Positions 43,939-53,700 of a stretch of DNA of 64,000 nucleotides are shown here, piece by piece; the stretch's first letter is position 1; each line of letters begins with the position of its first letter. The notes under the pieces were generated by a model that was not told the DNA's origin, made no database searches, and saw only the letters and a list, made by a program, of their open reading frames with translations. The DNA comes from Rhodocyclaceae bacterium. Its GTDB lineage: Bacteria > Pseudomonadota > Gammaproteobacteria > Burkholderiales > Rhodocyclaceae. Location: contig JAEUNL010000005.1 of the NCBI GenBank assembly GCA_016791115.1, positions 1-64,000 of the forward strand, given 5' to 3'. Made by a program: the position numbers and the translations under genes.

Positions 43939-45096
43939 ATGAGGCGCTGGATCGCGATAGCGGCGAAGGAGGTCCGCGACGCCCTGCGCGATCGGCGCAC
44001 GCTGGCGGTCATGATGCTCACCTCGGTGCTGGCCGGCCCGCTGGTGCTGCTTGCGCTGTCCAACATGCTGGCCTCGCTCGAGGCGCGCGCCGAGCGACGC
44101 GTGGTGGTGGTGGACGGCATCGAGCATGCGCCGTCGCTGCGCAACCACTTCGAGCGCAACACCTATTCCGTGCAACCCGCACCGGCTCGCTGGCAGCAGT
44201 TGTTGCGCGAATCGCGCCTGGGCGATCCGGTGCTGGTGGTGGGCGCGGATTTTTCGCAGAAGCTCCGCGATGGCGAGTTCATCACGCTGCAACTGGTTTC
44301 GCACAGTGCCAACCGCCAGGCCGAGAGCGCGGTGCCGCGCGTGCGCCGCCTGGTGAGCAGCTTCGGCGCTGAGCGGGGCAACCTGCAACTGGCGTTGCGC
44401 GGCGTGTCGCCGGACAGCCTGTCGGTGCTCGACGTCGACGAGATCGACCTCGCCAGCGCCCGGGCGCGCGCTGCGCGCCTGTTCGGCATCGTCCCGTTGT
44501 TCGTGCTGATGGCCATGCTCTACGGCGCGCTCGGCATGGCAATCGACACCACGGCCGGCGAGCGCGAGCGCGGGTCGCTCGAACCGCTGCTAGGCACCCC
44601 CGTGCCGCGTTCGGCGATCGTGCTCGGCAAATGGATCGCGGCCGGCGGCGTAAGCCTGCTGATCGCCGCGGCATCGGTGGCGGGCTTCGTGCCGACGCAG
44701 GCGCTACTGGGCGAATCGATGCAAGCGATGTTCCGCTTCGGATTGCGCGAGGCCATGCTGTTCATGCTGATCCTGGCGCCGCTCGGGTTGGCGTTTTCGG
44801 CCCTGCTGCTGGCGGTGGCGGCCGGCGCGCGCAGCGTGCGCGAGGCTCAGGCTGCATGCGCGGTGCTGATGCTGCTCGCCGGGCTGCTTCCGCTTGCGAG
44901 CGTGTTCAGCGACAGCGGCGAGTCCGACGCCGACCTGCGCTGGCCGGTGCTCGCGCAGCAGGTGCTGATGTCGCGCGTGCTGCGCGGCGACACGCTGCAG
45001 GGCACCGATTTTGCGCTGCCGCTGCTGGCCTGTACCGCCATCGCCGGCCTCGCGCTGGCCCGCGTGGCGCGGGTTTACCTGCGCCCGGCCGGCTGA
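43939..45096 (+). CDS. ABC-2 type permease (NatB-like)
   Basis: 385 residues: N-terminal helix, a large extracytoplasmic domain (~45-180), then five to six membrane helices (~190-380; IVPLFVLMAMLYGALGMAID, GERERGSLEPLLGTPVP). The GERERGSLEPLL cytoplasmic motif is typical of NatB-type permeases. Partner of the ATPase at 43143. Together with the hydrolase upstream these resemble a sodium/peptide ABC exporter with a CPBP-less permease. Confidence 0.9.
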   Translation: MRRWIAIAAKEVRDALRDRRTLAVMMLTSVLAGPLVLLALSNMLASLEARAERRVVVVDGIEHAPSLRNHFERNTYSVQPAPARWQQLLRESRLGDPVLVVGADFSQKLRDGEFITLQLVSHSANRQAESAVPRVRRLVSSFGAERGNLQLALRGVSPDSLSVLDVDEIDLASARARAARLFGIVPLFVLMAMLYGALGMAIDTTAGERERGSLEPLLGTPVPRSAIVLGKWIAAGGVSLLIAAASVAGFVPTQALLGESMQAMFRFGLREAMLFMLILAPLGLAFSALLLAVAAGARSVREAQAACAVLMLLAGLLPLASVFSDSGESDADLRWPVLAQQVLMSRVLRGDTLQGTDFALPLLACTAIAGLALARVARVYLRPAG

Positions 45097-45338
45097 GAAA
45101 TTTACCGGTCTGGAAGCCGCATGGATACTGGGGCGGAGGACGGCATGCCGTGAAAGCAAGCGTCCATGGGCATCCTGGGGGTGCCATTCCGGAAAGGACC
45201 GGCCCGCGCCCCTTGCGGGGCAGGCCGTTCGCTGGCTGCGGAACGGTGTGTTGCCGCATTCAAGCACGGCGGCATGCCTGCCGTAACAGCAGGCGTAGGC
45301 ACCCAAACGCGCGGGTGCGACTGTCTGCGGAGACGACC
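45097..45338 (+). other. 242-bp non-coding gap
   Basis: Separates the permease from a 53-codon gene. It holds short GC hairpins (GCCCC-TTGC-GGGGC near 45217) but no promoter, riboswitch or terminator that I can support. Confidence 0.4.
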
Positions 45339-45500
45339 ATGCTGGACACGATGATCTCGGTTTCGATACTCGGCGCCATTGCGCTGCTGGTGATGTATGC
45401 GCTGCCGCGCCGCGCCGCGCGCGACGAGACGCCGAGCGCCGATATTCTGGCGCGGCTGGCGCGCATTCGCGCCAGCGATCCGTTCAAGGACTGGAAGTGA
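45339..45500 (+). CDS. Small single-helix membrane protein
   Basis: 53 residues: an N-terminal hydrophobic helix (MISVSILGAIALLVMYAL) followed by a charged tail ending DPFKDWK. A GGAG lies 7 nt upstream of ATG 45339. It ends base-to-base against the opposing permease gene. Function unknown; a small accessory to one of the flanking ABC exporters is possible. Confidence 0.6.
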   Translation: MLDTMISVSILGAIALLVMYALPRRAARDETPSADILARLARIRASDPFKDWK

Positions 45501-46739
45501 TCAGGCGCTTCGCCAGCCACGCCGGTTGAACACCCAGGCGGCGAACCCCAGCAACGCCAGGCTGATCAGCGCCAGCCGCCCCATGCCCCAGCCGATGGCG
45601 GCCATCGCCTCGCGCGGACTGCCGCCGAGCATGAAGAAGCTGACGAGAAAACTATAGTTCTCGAACATGAATAGTCGCATCCAGCCGAAGGCCGGGAAGC
45701 TTTTCGATAGCGCGAACACCATGCCGACACCCATCAGGTAGCAGAAGCCGATCAGGCTCGCCGCGGTTTGCGTGCGAGTGAAACTGACGATCAGCGTGGC
45801 GATGCCGAGCAGGCCCGCCGCGGTGAAGCACAGCGACAGCCACAGGCCGGGACGGGCCAATGCGCCGGCATCGAGGATGGCAACCATGGTCGCGCCGGCG
45901 ATCAGGGAAAGCGCGAGATGGAACACGTATTTCGCGGCGAGGATGTCGGCCGGGCTTGCAGCCGTGAGCGCGAGCGCCTGCAGGATGCCGCGTTCGCGCT
46001 CGTGGCTGGCAAACGACACGAACAGGGCGCAGCAGACGAAAAACTGGAGCGAGAACAGCAGCATCGCACCGACCAGCGATTGGGTGCGCGCGGCAGAGAA
46101 GTCGAAGCCGGCGAACGGCCCAGCGCGGCGCGCGGCGGCAGGGGTCGGCAGCGGGTGCATCGACTCGCGAAGCGCGCGTTCGCCGTAGAACTCGACGGCG
46201 GCGGCGAGCAGCCAGCGCGCCATCGGCGCGAGCAGGGCTTCGTTGCTGCCGGGACGGAAGACTACGTCGCGGCCGCCGCGGCCCGCTGCGCCGTCCGCCA
46301 GTCGCCACTCGACGGCGCAGCCCAGGCCGGGGGGATAGCGCAGGCGGTTGTCACTGCCGCGCAGGCGATCGGCCGGAACGAAGCGCACCGGCACGCGCGA
46401 CAGTGAGCCGTTGTCGGTTGCGGGCTGCGGTGCTGCGGCTGTCGCCGGATCGACACCTGCTTCCGTGCGCGGCGGCGGGAGTGCGTCGGTCGCGTTGCCG
46501 CGGCCACGCCGGCGCAACCAGGGGACAAAGCCATCGTCCTCCCAATACACGAGCCAGCAACCGCGGGCCAGTTCCGCCTGGGTGTGCGGGGGCGGCGGAT
46601 CCCGGCTGAGCGCAACGAGCAGGGCCATCAGCACCATCAGCCCGATTGCCATCAGCGCGGGTGGGTTGCGCAGCAGCCGCGCCGCCTCCTTGCCGACCAG
46701 CACGCGAATGCGGCGCAGCCGGGACGGCGCGGCATTCAC
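45501..46739 (-). CDS. ABC-2 type permease
   Basis: 412 residues: N-terminal helix (ALMAIGLMVLMALLVAL), a long extracytoplasmic domain (~45-205) and five or six C-terminal membrane helices with the cytoplasmic ASHERERGILQALALT motif. Partner of the ATPase at 46736 (overlap ATGA). A second exporter, oriented against the one at 43143-45096. Confidence 0.88.
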   Translation of the reverse strand: MNAAPSRLRRIRVLVGKEAARLLRNPPALMAIGLMVLMALLVALSRDPPPPHTQAELARGCWLVYWEDDGFVPWLRRRGRGNATDALPPPRTEAGVDPATAAAPQPATDNGSLSRVPVRFVPADRLRGSDNRLRYPPGLGCAVEWRLADGAAGRGGRDVVFRPGSNEALLAPMARWLLAAAVEFYGERALRESMHPLPTPAAARRAGPFAGFDFSAARTQSLVGAMLLFSLQFFVCCALFVSFASHERERGILQALALTAASPADILAAKYVFHLALSLIAGATMVAILDAGALARPGLWLSLCFTAAGLLGIATLIVSFTRTQTAASLIGFCYLMGVGMVFALSKSFPAFGWMRLFMFENYSFLVSFFMLGGSPREAMAAIGWGMGRLALISLALLGFAAWVFNRRGWRSA

Positions 46740-47584
46740 TGCCAGGCTTGCCCGGTCAGCTTGCGGAACACGTCCGCGAAGCCGAACGCGAGCGACCGCA
46801 GGCGCACGTCGCGTTGGTCACGCACGAGGCCGGCGAGCCGGTCGCGTGCGGCGGGCTGATCCATGTCGAACAGTTCGCACAGGCTGCGGCCGTCAAGGTC
46901 GTAGCGTGCCTCAACCTGCGGGCGCGCGTGGCGGGCGATGAACGCGGCCGGCGTGTCGCAGTCGAGCAGTCGGCCGCGGGCGATGATCGCGACGCGGTCA
47001 CAGACCTGCTCGACCTCCTCCATGTCGTGGGTGGTGAGAAAGACCGTGACGCCCTGGCCGGTCAGTTCGCGCAGCAGGCGGCGCACCAGGGCGACCGAGT
47101 GCGCGTCGAGGTTCGCCGTCGGTTCGTCAAAGAACACGATGCGTGGCCGGTGCAGGAGTTCGCGCGCAATCAGCAGTTTCTTCCTCATACCGCGCGAATA
47201 GGTGCCCACCTTCAGGTCAGCGGCCTCGGCGAGTTCGAGCGTGTCGAGCATCTGCGCGACGCGGGCCGGCGCACAGCCGTAAAGGCGCGCGTAGAGCGCC
47301 AGGTTCTGTCGCCCGGTGAAATCCTCGTAATGGTTGTCGGCGTCGGATACGTAGCCGAATAGCGGCTTGAGTTTCCCCAGCTCACGCGGCAGCATGCATC
47401 CGGCGACGCACACCGTGCCGCCGTGCGGGCGCAGGGCACCCGTCAAGACGCGGATGGTGGTGGTCTTTCCGGCACCGTTGGGGCCGAGGAAGCCGAACAA
47501 CTCGCCGGAGCGGACCGACAGCGACAGGCCGTCGACCGCAGTGAAGTTGCCGAAGCGGACGGCCAGTTCGTCGATCTCGATCAT
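46736..47584 (-). CDS. ABC transporter ATPase
   Basis: 282 residues: Walker A GPNGAGKT, signature YSRGMRKK (variant), Walker B IVFFDEPTANLD and switch region LTTHDMEEVE. Works with the permease at 45501. Lies 10 bp downstream of the DUF192 gene, so it is probably read through from the tad operon. Confidence 0.92.
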   Translation of the reverse strand: MIEIDELAVRFGNFTAVDGLSLSVRSGELFGFLGPNGAGKTTTIRVLTGALRPHGGTVCVAGCMLPRELGKLKPLFGYVSDADNHYEDFTGRQNLALYARLYGCAPARVAQMLDTLELAEAADLKVGTYSRGMRKKLLIARELLHRPRIVFFDEPTANLDAHSVALVRRLLRELTGQGVTVFLTTHDMEEVEQVCDRVAIIARGRLLDCDTPAAFIARHARPQVEARYDLDGRSLCELFDMDQPAARDRLAGLVRDQRDVRLRSLAFGFADVFRKLTGQAWQ

Positions 47585-47594
47585 GCTTGCCGGA

Positions 47595-47936
47595 TCAGCC
47601 TTCCTTCAGGTGGTCGCCCTCGGCAAGGTGACCGGCGCCGCCGGCGGGCAGTTCCAGCACCGAGGAGGCGCCGCGCACCCAGGGCGAAAGCCGCCAGGGG
47701 CGCAATTCCGGATAGACCCGCATGATCCTGAGCGTCTTGTCGAGAAACACGACATCGATGGGTTCGCCGAGGAAATGGGTGTGCACCTGCTGGCAGGGGC
47801 GGATCCAGATGCCCTCGCCGGGCTGCAGGGCGGGCCGGCCGATGAGGCCGCGCAGGCGCGTGAAGTAGCTGTCGGCCACCCACACGCGATCGATCACGTG
47901 CGAGTTTCCGGCGTGGCGGAGTCGGGTCTGACGCAT
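47595..47936 (-). CDS. DUF192 protein
   Basis: 113 residues matching DUF192 (RLRGLIGRPALQPGEGIWIRP, QVHTHFLGEPIDVVFLDKT, SVLELPAGGAGHL). No signal peptide at the chosen start. GAGAGG ribosome site before ATG 47936. Such genes often sit at the end of tad operons; molecular function unknown. Confidence 0.85.
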   Translation of the reverse strand: MRQTRLRHAGNSHVIDRVWVADSYFTRLRGLIGRPALQPGEGIWIRPCQQVHTHFLGEPIDVVFLDKTLRIMRVYPELRPWRLSPWVRGASSVLELPAGGAGHLAEGDHLKEG

Positions 47937-47965
47937 GGGGGCCTCTCTGTCTGCGGAATTGCGGG

Positions 47966-48820
47966 TCACATGCCCCTGCGCATCAGCGCCTCCATCACGC
48001 GCACGATGCGCAGGATGGACGGCAGGCCGGTGACGATGAACATCGCCGGCAGGATGGTCAGGAGCATCGGGAACATCATGCGGATCGGCAGCCGTTCGGC
48101 GCGCCGCTGCACCGAGGCTTCGTATTCGCGGAACAGCGTGCGCGCGTGGTGATGCAGCACCGCTGCGAGCGATCCGCCTGTCTGGTCGGCCTGGGTGAGG
48201 GCCGCGACCACCTCGGCCACCTCGGCGAGGTTGCAGCGCGCACCCCACAGTTTCAGCGCCTCGTGGCGGCGCCGGCCGCGGCGCATGGCGTCGAGCATCA
48301 CCGAAAGTTCGAAGTAGAGCGGGTGGCGCGGGTCGGATTCGCGCACCACGTGAGTCAGCGCACCTTCGAAGGCAACGCCGCCTTCCATGATTGCGGCGAT
48401 GAGTTCGAGCGCATCCGGCAGGGCCTTGCGGATCTTGCGTTCGCGCTCGCGCCGGATGCCGTTGAGGATCATCAACACCGCGAACAGCAGGATCAGACCG
48501 AGCGCTGCCGAAAGACTGAGCGAGGCGTAGAGATCCTTCTTCTGCAGATGGGCGACGACGTAGCCCATGCCGGCGCCGAGCAGCGCGATGATGGCGCGCC
48601 CCTTCCAGCTTGCGATGAATAGCGATGCCTGATAGTTGAAGCGCCGCAGTCCTTCGAGTCCGTAGTCTCCCGCCGTGAGGTCGGCTTCTTCTTCGGCGTC
48701 GCCCTCGGCCATGCCGAAGGCCAGCCGTTCGCGCACTACATCGACCTGCGTGCTGCGCCATGCGGAGAAGCCGATGGCCACGATCGCCAGCAGGATCAGC
48801 GGGACGAGGAGTGCGTCCAT
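47966..48820 (-). CDS. tadC: TadC inner-membrane platform protein
   Basis: 284 residues of the GspF/TadC family: membrane helices near 5-22, ~78-96, ~100-120 and ~255-275, with a cytoplasmic domain (KALPDALELIAAIMEGGVAFEGALTHV). Forms the inner-membrane platform with TadB for pilus assembly. Confidence 0.92.
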   Translation of the reverse strand: MDALLVPLILLAIVAIGFSAWRSTQVDVVRERLAFGMAEGDAEEEADLTAGDYGLEGLRRFNYQASLFIASWKGRAIIALLGAGMGYVVAHLQKKDLYASLSLSAALGLILLFAVLMILNGIRRERERKIRKALPDALELIAAIMEGGVAFEGALTHVVRESDPRHPLYFELSVMLDAMRRGRRRHEALKLWGARCNLAEVAEVVAALTQADQTGGSLAAVLHHHARTLFREYEASVQRRAERLPIRMMFPMLLTILPAMFIVTGLPSILRIVRVMEALMRRGM

Positions 48821-48909
48821 CTCAGTCGACTCCCTGGTGTCCGATGTTGACCCGACAGACCGCGGAGGTCACCGGGGGCAAGCGTAGTGTGCAAGGGGGC
48901 GGTCTCACA

Positions 48910-49857
48910 TCACACTTCCAGCTTGGCGATCCTGCGCAACCACAGGAAGCCGAGCACCAGCAGCGCGAAGCCGACCCATAGCGCCTGCACCCCGATCGGA
49001 TCCTCGACCATGAACTTGAAGATGCGCGGATTGCGATAGTAGGTGAAGAGCCAGAAGATCAGCGGCAGCGCGGTCAGCACGTAAGTGGCAAGCTGCGCCT
49101 GGGCTGTCAGGGTGCGCACGCGCAGGATCATGCGCTCGCGCGATTGCAATGATTCCAGCACGTGTTCGAGCATCGCGCTCATCTGGCCGCCGGCTTCCCA
49201 CTTGAGGCGAATGCCGGTCGCGAGCAGGTGGCATTGGGCGCTGCCGGTGCGGCTGGCCCAGTCGCGCCAGGCCTGCGCCGGGGCGATGCCGATCTGGATC
49301 GTGTCGAGCAGGTTGCGCAGGCTGCCGCCGAGCGGTTCCGGTGTCGAACGGGAGGCGGTTTGCAGCGCCGACAATGGTGTGGCGCCGGAGCGCAGTGCTG
49401 TGAGCATCTGCGTCACGAAGGCAGGCAACAGTTTGTCGAGCTTGTTGATGCGCGATTCGGCGTAGGCATTGAGCCCGCCCCAAGCCGCAAGCGGTGCGGC
49501 GAACAGACCGACCAGCGGCATCCATGCGCGTGGATAGATCAGGTACGAGAGGCCTGCCAGGGCAAGGCCTATCAAGGCCATGCCAAGCAGTGCCTTGGAG
49601 AGCGGCAGCGCAATCTCGGCGCGCGTCAGCGTGGCGGCGAACCGGCGCACCAATGGCGAGCGTTCGACCAGGCGCTGCAGGGCGTCGATCTGCAGCAGGT
49701 CGGCGGCATCGCGCCAGAGGCCCACATCCTCGGGCTTCTCGTCGAATACGCCGGCTGCCAGCCGCTCGCGCGTGAGGTCGGCCCGTGCCATGCCGATGTA
49801 TATGGCAATGCCGATCAGGAGCAGTGCGATCACGACAAGCAGAATGAGCATCTCCAA
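48910..49857 (-). CDS. tadB: TadB inner-membrane platform protein
   Basis: 315 residues of the GspF/TadB family: helices at ~4-22, ~92-130 and two near the C terminus, with a cytoplasmic domain (KLLPAFVTQMLTALRSGATPLSALQ). An 89-bp gap separates it from tadC; ATG 49851 is an alternative start. Confidence 0.92.
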   Translation of the reverse strand: MEMLILLVVIALLLIGIAIYIGMARADLTRERLAAGVFDEKPEDVGLWRDAADLLQIDALQRLVERSPLVRRFAATLTRAEIALPLSKALLGMALIGLALAGLSYLIYPRAWMPLVGLFAAPLAAWGGLNAYAESRINKLDKLLPAFVTQMLTALRSGATPLSALQTASRSTPEPLGGSLRNLLDTIQIGIAPAQAWRDWASRTGSAQCHLLATGIRLKWEAGGQMSAMLEHVLESLQSRERMILRVRTLTAQAQLATYVLTALPLIFWLFTYYRNPRIFKFMVEDPIGVQALWVGFALLVLGFLWLRRIAKLEV

Positions 49858-49866
49858 CGCACTGCC

Positions 49867-51300
49867 TCACTGCTGGAAGAGTTGGTGGTCGATCTCGAAG
49901 CCGCGTTCGTGGAATATCTTCTGCGAGGCGGGCACGATGCCGGTACCGCGCATGACCAAGGCATCGCGCTCGCGGCGTGTTACGAACAGATCCTGCATCA
50001 GCACGGTGCCGTCGTCGACGCCTTCGATCTCGGTGATGTGCGTGACCCGGCGCGCGCCGTCGGCAAAGCGATTCAGATGGACGATGAAGTTCAGTGCCGA
50101 TCCGATCTGCTCGCGCAGTACGCGCTGTGGCAGGTCCAGGTCCGCCATCAGCATCATGGTTTCGAGTCGCGAGAGCGTGTCGCGCGGGCTGTTCGAGTGC
50201 AAGGTGGCGAGGCTGCCGTCGTGGCCGGTATTCATGGCCTGCAACATGTCGAGCGCTTCGGAGCCGCGGACTTCGCCGACGATGATGCGGTCCGGCCGCA
50301 TCCGAAGGGAGTTTCGGACCATGTCGCGGATGCTGATGGCTCCGCGACCTTCGGTATTCGGCGGGCGCGCCTCCAGACGGACCATGTGCTGATGATCGAG
50401 CTTGAGTTCGGCCGTGTCCTCGATGGTGATAATGCGTTCGCCCTCGGGGATGTGCTGCGAAAGGCAGTTGAGCATGGTGGTCTTGCCGCTGCCGGTGCCG
50501 CCGGAAACAACGACGTTCATGCGCGCGCGCACCGCGAGGCGCAGGAACTCGGCTGCTTCCGGAATCAGCGAGCCGGTGCGCACCAGTTCGTCCATGCTGT
50601 AGATCTCGCGCATGAAGCGGCGGATCGACATGGTCGGGCCTGTCACTGCAATCGGCGGAATGATCACGTTGACGCGGCTCCCGTCTGGAAGCCGGGCATC
50701 GGCCATCGGCGTGGACTCGTCCACGCGGCGGCCGACGCGCGCGAGTATGCGCTCGATGGTGAGCATCAGGTGATCGTTGTCGTGAAAGTGAATGTCGGTC
50801 AGTTCGAGCACGCCGTGGCGCTCGACGAAGATCTGGTGCGGCCCGTTCACCAGGATGTCGGCGACGGTAGGGTCTGTCATCAGCGGCGAAAGCGGTCCGA
50901 GACCGAGGACTTCGTAGAGCAGGTCTTCCTTGAGTTGCAGCTGCTCGGTGCGCGAGATGGGCGTGCCTTCGCGTTCGAGGCGCGCGTCGACATACTCGTC
51001 GATCGCTGCCTGGATCTGCGGCATGGTCGCATTGGCAACCGCCTGCGGGTTGAGGATCTCGATCAATCCGCGGTGCAACTGGTGGCGGATCTGTCCGTAG
51101 CCGCTGCTCGGCGCGCGTTCGACGGCGAGCGTAGCCATGGTTTCGCCGATGATGCGGTTCTCGCGATTCGCACTGGCCAGAGCGCGCATCCGGTCGGTGA
51201 GCACATCGGTCTGCATGCCGACGCGCCTGCGCAGCGTGTCGCGGATGCTTCCGCCCGGGTGTGTCTCGTCGACGAGGGCGGGTTTGTCCGGATCAATCAT
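49867..51300 (-). CDS. tadA: TadA/CpaF secretion ATPase
   Basis: 477 residues: N-terminal helical domain, then a type II/IV secretion ATPase with Walker A GGTGSGKT at 267-274, Asp box EDTAELKL, Walker B RIIVGEVRG and His box ATLHSNSP. Energises assembly (and possibly retraction) of the Flp pilus at the cytoplasmic face with TadB/TadC. Gap of 10 bp to tadZ. Confidence 0.95.
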   Translation of the reverse strand: MIDPDKPALVDETHPGGSIRDTLRRRVGMQTDVLTDRMRALASANRENRIIGETMATLAVERAPSSGYGQIRHQLHRGLIEILNPQAVANATMPQIQAAIDEYVDARLEREGTPISRTEQLQLKEDLLYEVLGLGPLSPLMTDPTVADILVNGPHQIFVERHGVLELTDIHFHDNDHLMLTIERILARVGRRVDESTPMADARLPDGSRVNVIIPPIAVTGPTMSIRRFMREIYSMDELVRTGSLIPEAAEFLRLAVRARMNVVVSGGTGSGKTTMLNCLSQHIPEGERIITIEDTAELKLDHQHMVRLEARPPNTEGRGAISIRDMVRNSLRMRPDRIIVGEVRGSEALDMLQAMNTGHDGSLATLHSNSPRDTLSRLETMMLMADLDLPQRVLREQIGSALNFIVHLNRFADGARRVTHITEIEGVDDGTVLMQDLFVTRRERDALVMRGTGIVPASQKIFHERGFEIDHQLFQQ

Positions 51301-51310
51301 GTCGAGCTTC

Positions 51311-52501
51311 TCAGTAGCCGCGCAGGAAGACCATCAGCCGCTCGCCGAGGGAGGCGCGCGGGCGGCTGGTTGTCGCAGACTCGCCGCTGATCAGTCCGCC
51401 GAGTTCGACGATCTGCTGCGAGAGCTTGCTGTCGGGGAACATCTCGACGATGCCCTTGCCATTGTTGGCGGCGATCGTGGCATGGACGTCGTAGGGCAGC
51501 ACGGTCTCGATTGGCCAGTCGAGGGTTTCCTGTGCCAGCTCGACCGGCACGTTGCCGCGGAAGCGGGTGAAGCGGTTGAGCACCAGCAGGATGCGGCCGG
51601 GACCATAGCCGGCCTGGCGCAACACCTGCAGGTTGTAGCGCGCACTGCGCAGCGCGGGAACGACCGCTTCCGTGACGAGCATGATCTGGTCTGACAAATC
51701 GAGCAGGGCCAGATTCAGGCTTGAAAGCAGGGGAAACGTGTCGACCAGCACGAAATCGAAGTTCGCCTTGGCGACGAGGAGGATCTTGGACAACTGGTCT
51801 TCATCGAAGTCGAGCCCCAGCGGATTGTCGGCGGAGTGCGCGAGCACCATGAGTCCGCTCGGATGGGGCGTCATGATCTGGCTCAGCATTTCGCCATCGA
51901 GGCGGCGGTATTCCTCGACCGCATCGCGCAGCCAGCGCTCGGGACGCAGGTCGAGCATCGGCGCGACGTTCGGTGCCTGGGTGTTGGCATCGATCAGGGC
52001 CACGCGTCCGGCGCCGTATTTCTGCGCGAGCAGCAGGGCGAGGTTGCACGTCAACGTGGTCTTGCCGACGCCGCCCTTGCTGGAAAAGGCGACGACGATC
52101 CGTCCGCGCCGGTTCTCCGGCATCTCGACCGGCGAGAGCATGCGCTGCGCCTTGCGCAGGACGGCGTGGATTTCGTCCTCCTGCGGGGGCTGGGCAATGA
52201 ATTCGCCTGCGCCTGCGCGGATTGCCCGCGTCATGAGGTCGGTGGTCGACTTGTCGATGCTGGCGACGACAAGGCGCGTCATCTTTGCCGCGGCAAGATC
52301 GCCGATGGCGATCAGTCCTGCCTCGACGTTGCGCGTGAGGTCGACGATGACGACCTCGGCTTCGAACTGGTGCGCAAGTTCCAGACCCTGCCCAAGCGAG
52401 TCGGCAAGGCGCAAGCTGACCAGCGATTCCGTGAAGCGGAGGCAGGCGGCTTGCGCCGGCTGCCGAAACGCATCGTTCGGACTGATGACGAGAATGCGCA
52501 T
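51311..52501 (-). CDS. tadZ: TadZ/CpaE localisation ATPase
   Basis: 396 residues: an N-terminal receiver-like domain lacking a clear phospho-acceptor pocket (LVISPNDAFRQPAQ... VVIVDLTRNVEAG) and a ParA/MinD-type ATPase with deviant Walker A SKGGVGKTTL (~139-148). TadZ places the Tad machine in the cell, usually at the pole. Confidence 0.92.
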   Translation of the reverse strand: MRILVISPNDAFRQPAQAACLRFTESLVSLRLADSLGQGLELAHQFEAEVVIVDLTRNVEAGLIAIGDLAAAKMTRLVVASIDKSTTDLMTRAIRAGAGEFIAQPPQEDEIHAVLRKAQRMLSPVEMPENRRGRIVVAFSSKGGVGKTTLTCNLALLLAQKYGAGRVALIDANTQAPNVAPMLDLRPERWLRDAVEEYRRLDGEMLSQIMTPHPSGLMVLAHSADNPLGLDFDEDQLSKILLVAKANFDFVLVDTFPLLSSLNLALLDLSDQIMLVTEAVVPALRSARYNLQVLRQAGYGPGRILLVLNRFTRFRGNVPVELAQETLDWPIETVLPYDVHATIAANNGKGIVEMFPDSKLSQQIVELGGLISGESATTSRPRASLGERLMVFLRGY

Positions 52502-52507
52502 CGGCGA

Positions 52508-53113
52508 TCAGTATGGAACGCGAGCGTTGTAGTCCTTGACGGCCTCGAACAGCGACCGGTGCTTGCGACGGTCGGTGGCGCTGTCGCCTGCCGCGCCGGC
52601 CCGGTGCAGCGTCTCGGTGATAGGCAGGAAGTAGTCGGACGCGGCGAGGACGCGCGCATCGTCTAGCCGCACCAGCTTGATGCTGACCCAGGTGCCGTTC
52701 TCGGTCGGCGAGTAGAGGCCGATCACCGCGGCCTGCGCCTCGTGGCTGCGCGCGATCTCGGCGATCTCGCGCGAGAGGATCAATTCTCCTGTTTCACGCC
52801 GGATGTAGAGGTCGCCGCGCAAGCGGACCTCCTTGACCGCGATGCCATGATTGGCGAGCCGCCCGCCGACCTGTTCGGCAACGAGTCGCCCGAGCGAAGA
52901 GGAGCGTGTCAGATCGTCCTGGCGTACGGCGCTCGTGATGATGACGGCCTCACCAACAGCGAGTAGCGAAGCGGATTTGGCGTGAATTTCATCCGCGGCG
53001 TCGTGGTTGGCGCGGACCACCGGGTCGAGCTCGCTCGAGTCAGGGCGAGCGAATCCGTTGGGATGGGTGCAACCGGCCATCGCCAGGAGTCCGACCAGGA
53101 GCAGGGCCCTCAT
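52508..53113 (-). CDS. FlgO-like lipoprotein of the tad operon
   Basis: 201 residues: lipobox LAMAGCTH, then a FlgO-like domain (SLGRLVAEQVGGRLANHGIAVKEVRLRGDLYI, EIAEIARSHEAQAAVIG). FlgO proteins are outer-membrane lipoproteins; here it may assist the secretin. Coupled by ATGA to the preceding lipoprotein. Confidence 0.83.
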   Translation of the reverse strand: MRALLLVGLLAMAGCTHPNGFARPDSSELDPVVRANHDAADEIHAKSASLLAVGEAVIITSAVRQDDLTRSSSLGRLVAEQVGGRLANHGIAVKEVRLRGDLYIRRETGELILSREIAEIARSHEAQAAVIGLYSPTENGTWVSIKLVRLDDARVLAASDYFLPITETLHRAGAAGDSATDRRKHRSLFEAVKDYNARVPY

Positions 53114-53700
53114 CGCGCGCCTCCACGCGTCGGCCCGACGACGTTCAGCGTTTTCGCGCGGGAAACGGTACTGCGGTAGAGTCCGGCTTCGGCATCATCG
53201 ATGTAATGGATGGCCTGACGCTGCGCGCGATAGTTGCTGCCGTCGACTACGGCGAGAGTGGTCAGCACTTCGTGGGCGGGTGTGCCGCCAGTGGCCTGAA
53301 GATGGCCGCTGTCGGGCGCGACGCGTGCGCCGCTGCGTCCTTCCCGGAAGGCGACAAGGCGCGTCTGGAGGCTGAGGCGGCGCGCGCCATCGGCACGTGT
53401 GGCCACGACCAGGCCGTTTCGCGCCAGCCGCGCCTGGAGCATCTCGCGCAGGCTGGCGGCATAAGTGGAGTTTTCGCGCGTTTCGATGAACACCGGGAGT
53501 CGCGTTGCATCGCTGCCGAGATCCTGCGCGATGCCGTCGGCCAGATCGTTGGAAAGGCTTTCCCAATGCACGAGCGCCTGCGTCTTGGTCTGTACGGTCA
53601 GTGCAGGCACGACCGGCACCGGCGCGTCGGGCGAGCTGGTGCAGCCCGCAAGCATCAGACTGCCCACGGTGATTGCGATACCGCGGTTTCGAGTGATCAT
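53110..53700 (-). CDS. Lipoprotein of the tad operon
   Basis: 196 residues: lipobox LMLAGCTS, then a domain resembling the next gene product in plan (HWESLSNDLADGIAQDLG, LREMLQARLARNGLVV). Possibly in the RcpB slot. AGGAGG ribosome site; overlaps both neighbours by 4 bp. Confidence 0.8.
   Translation of the reverse strand: MITRNRGIAITVGSLMLAGCTSSPDAPVPVVPALTVQTKTQALVHWESLSNDLADGIAQDLGSDATRLPVFIETRENSTYAASLREMLQARLARNGLVVATRADGARRLSLQTRLVAFREGRSGARVAPDSGHLQATGGTPAHEVLTTLAVVDGSNYRAQRQAIHYIDDAEAGLYRSTVSRAKTLNVVGPTRGGAR

Noticed and set aside
45097-45338. Riboswitch in the gap before the small membrane protein gene
   Set aside because: Only short GC hairpins; no match to the conserved cores I know and no terminator or ribosome-site switch.
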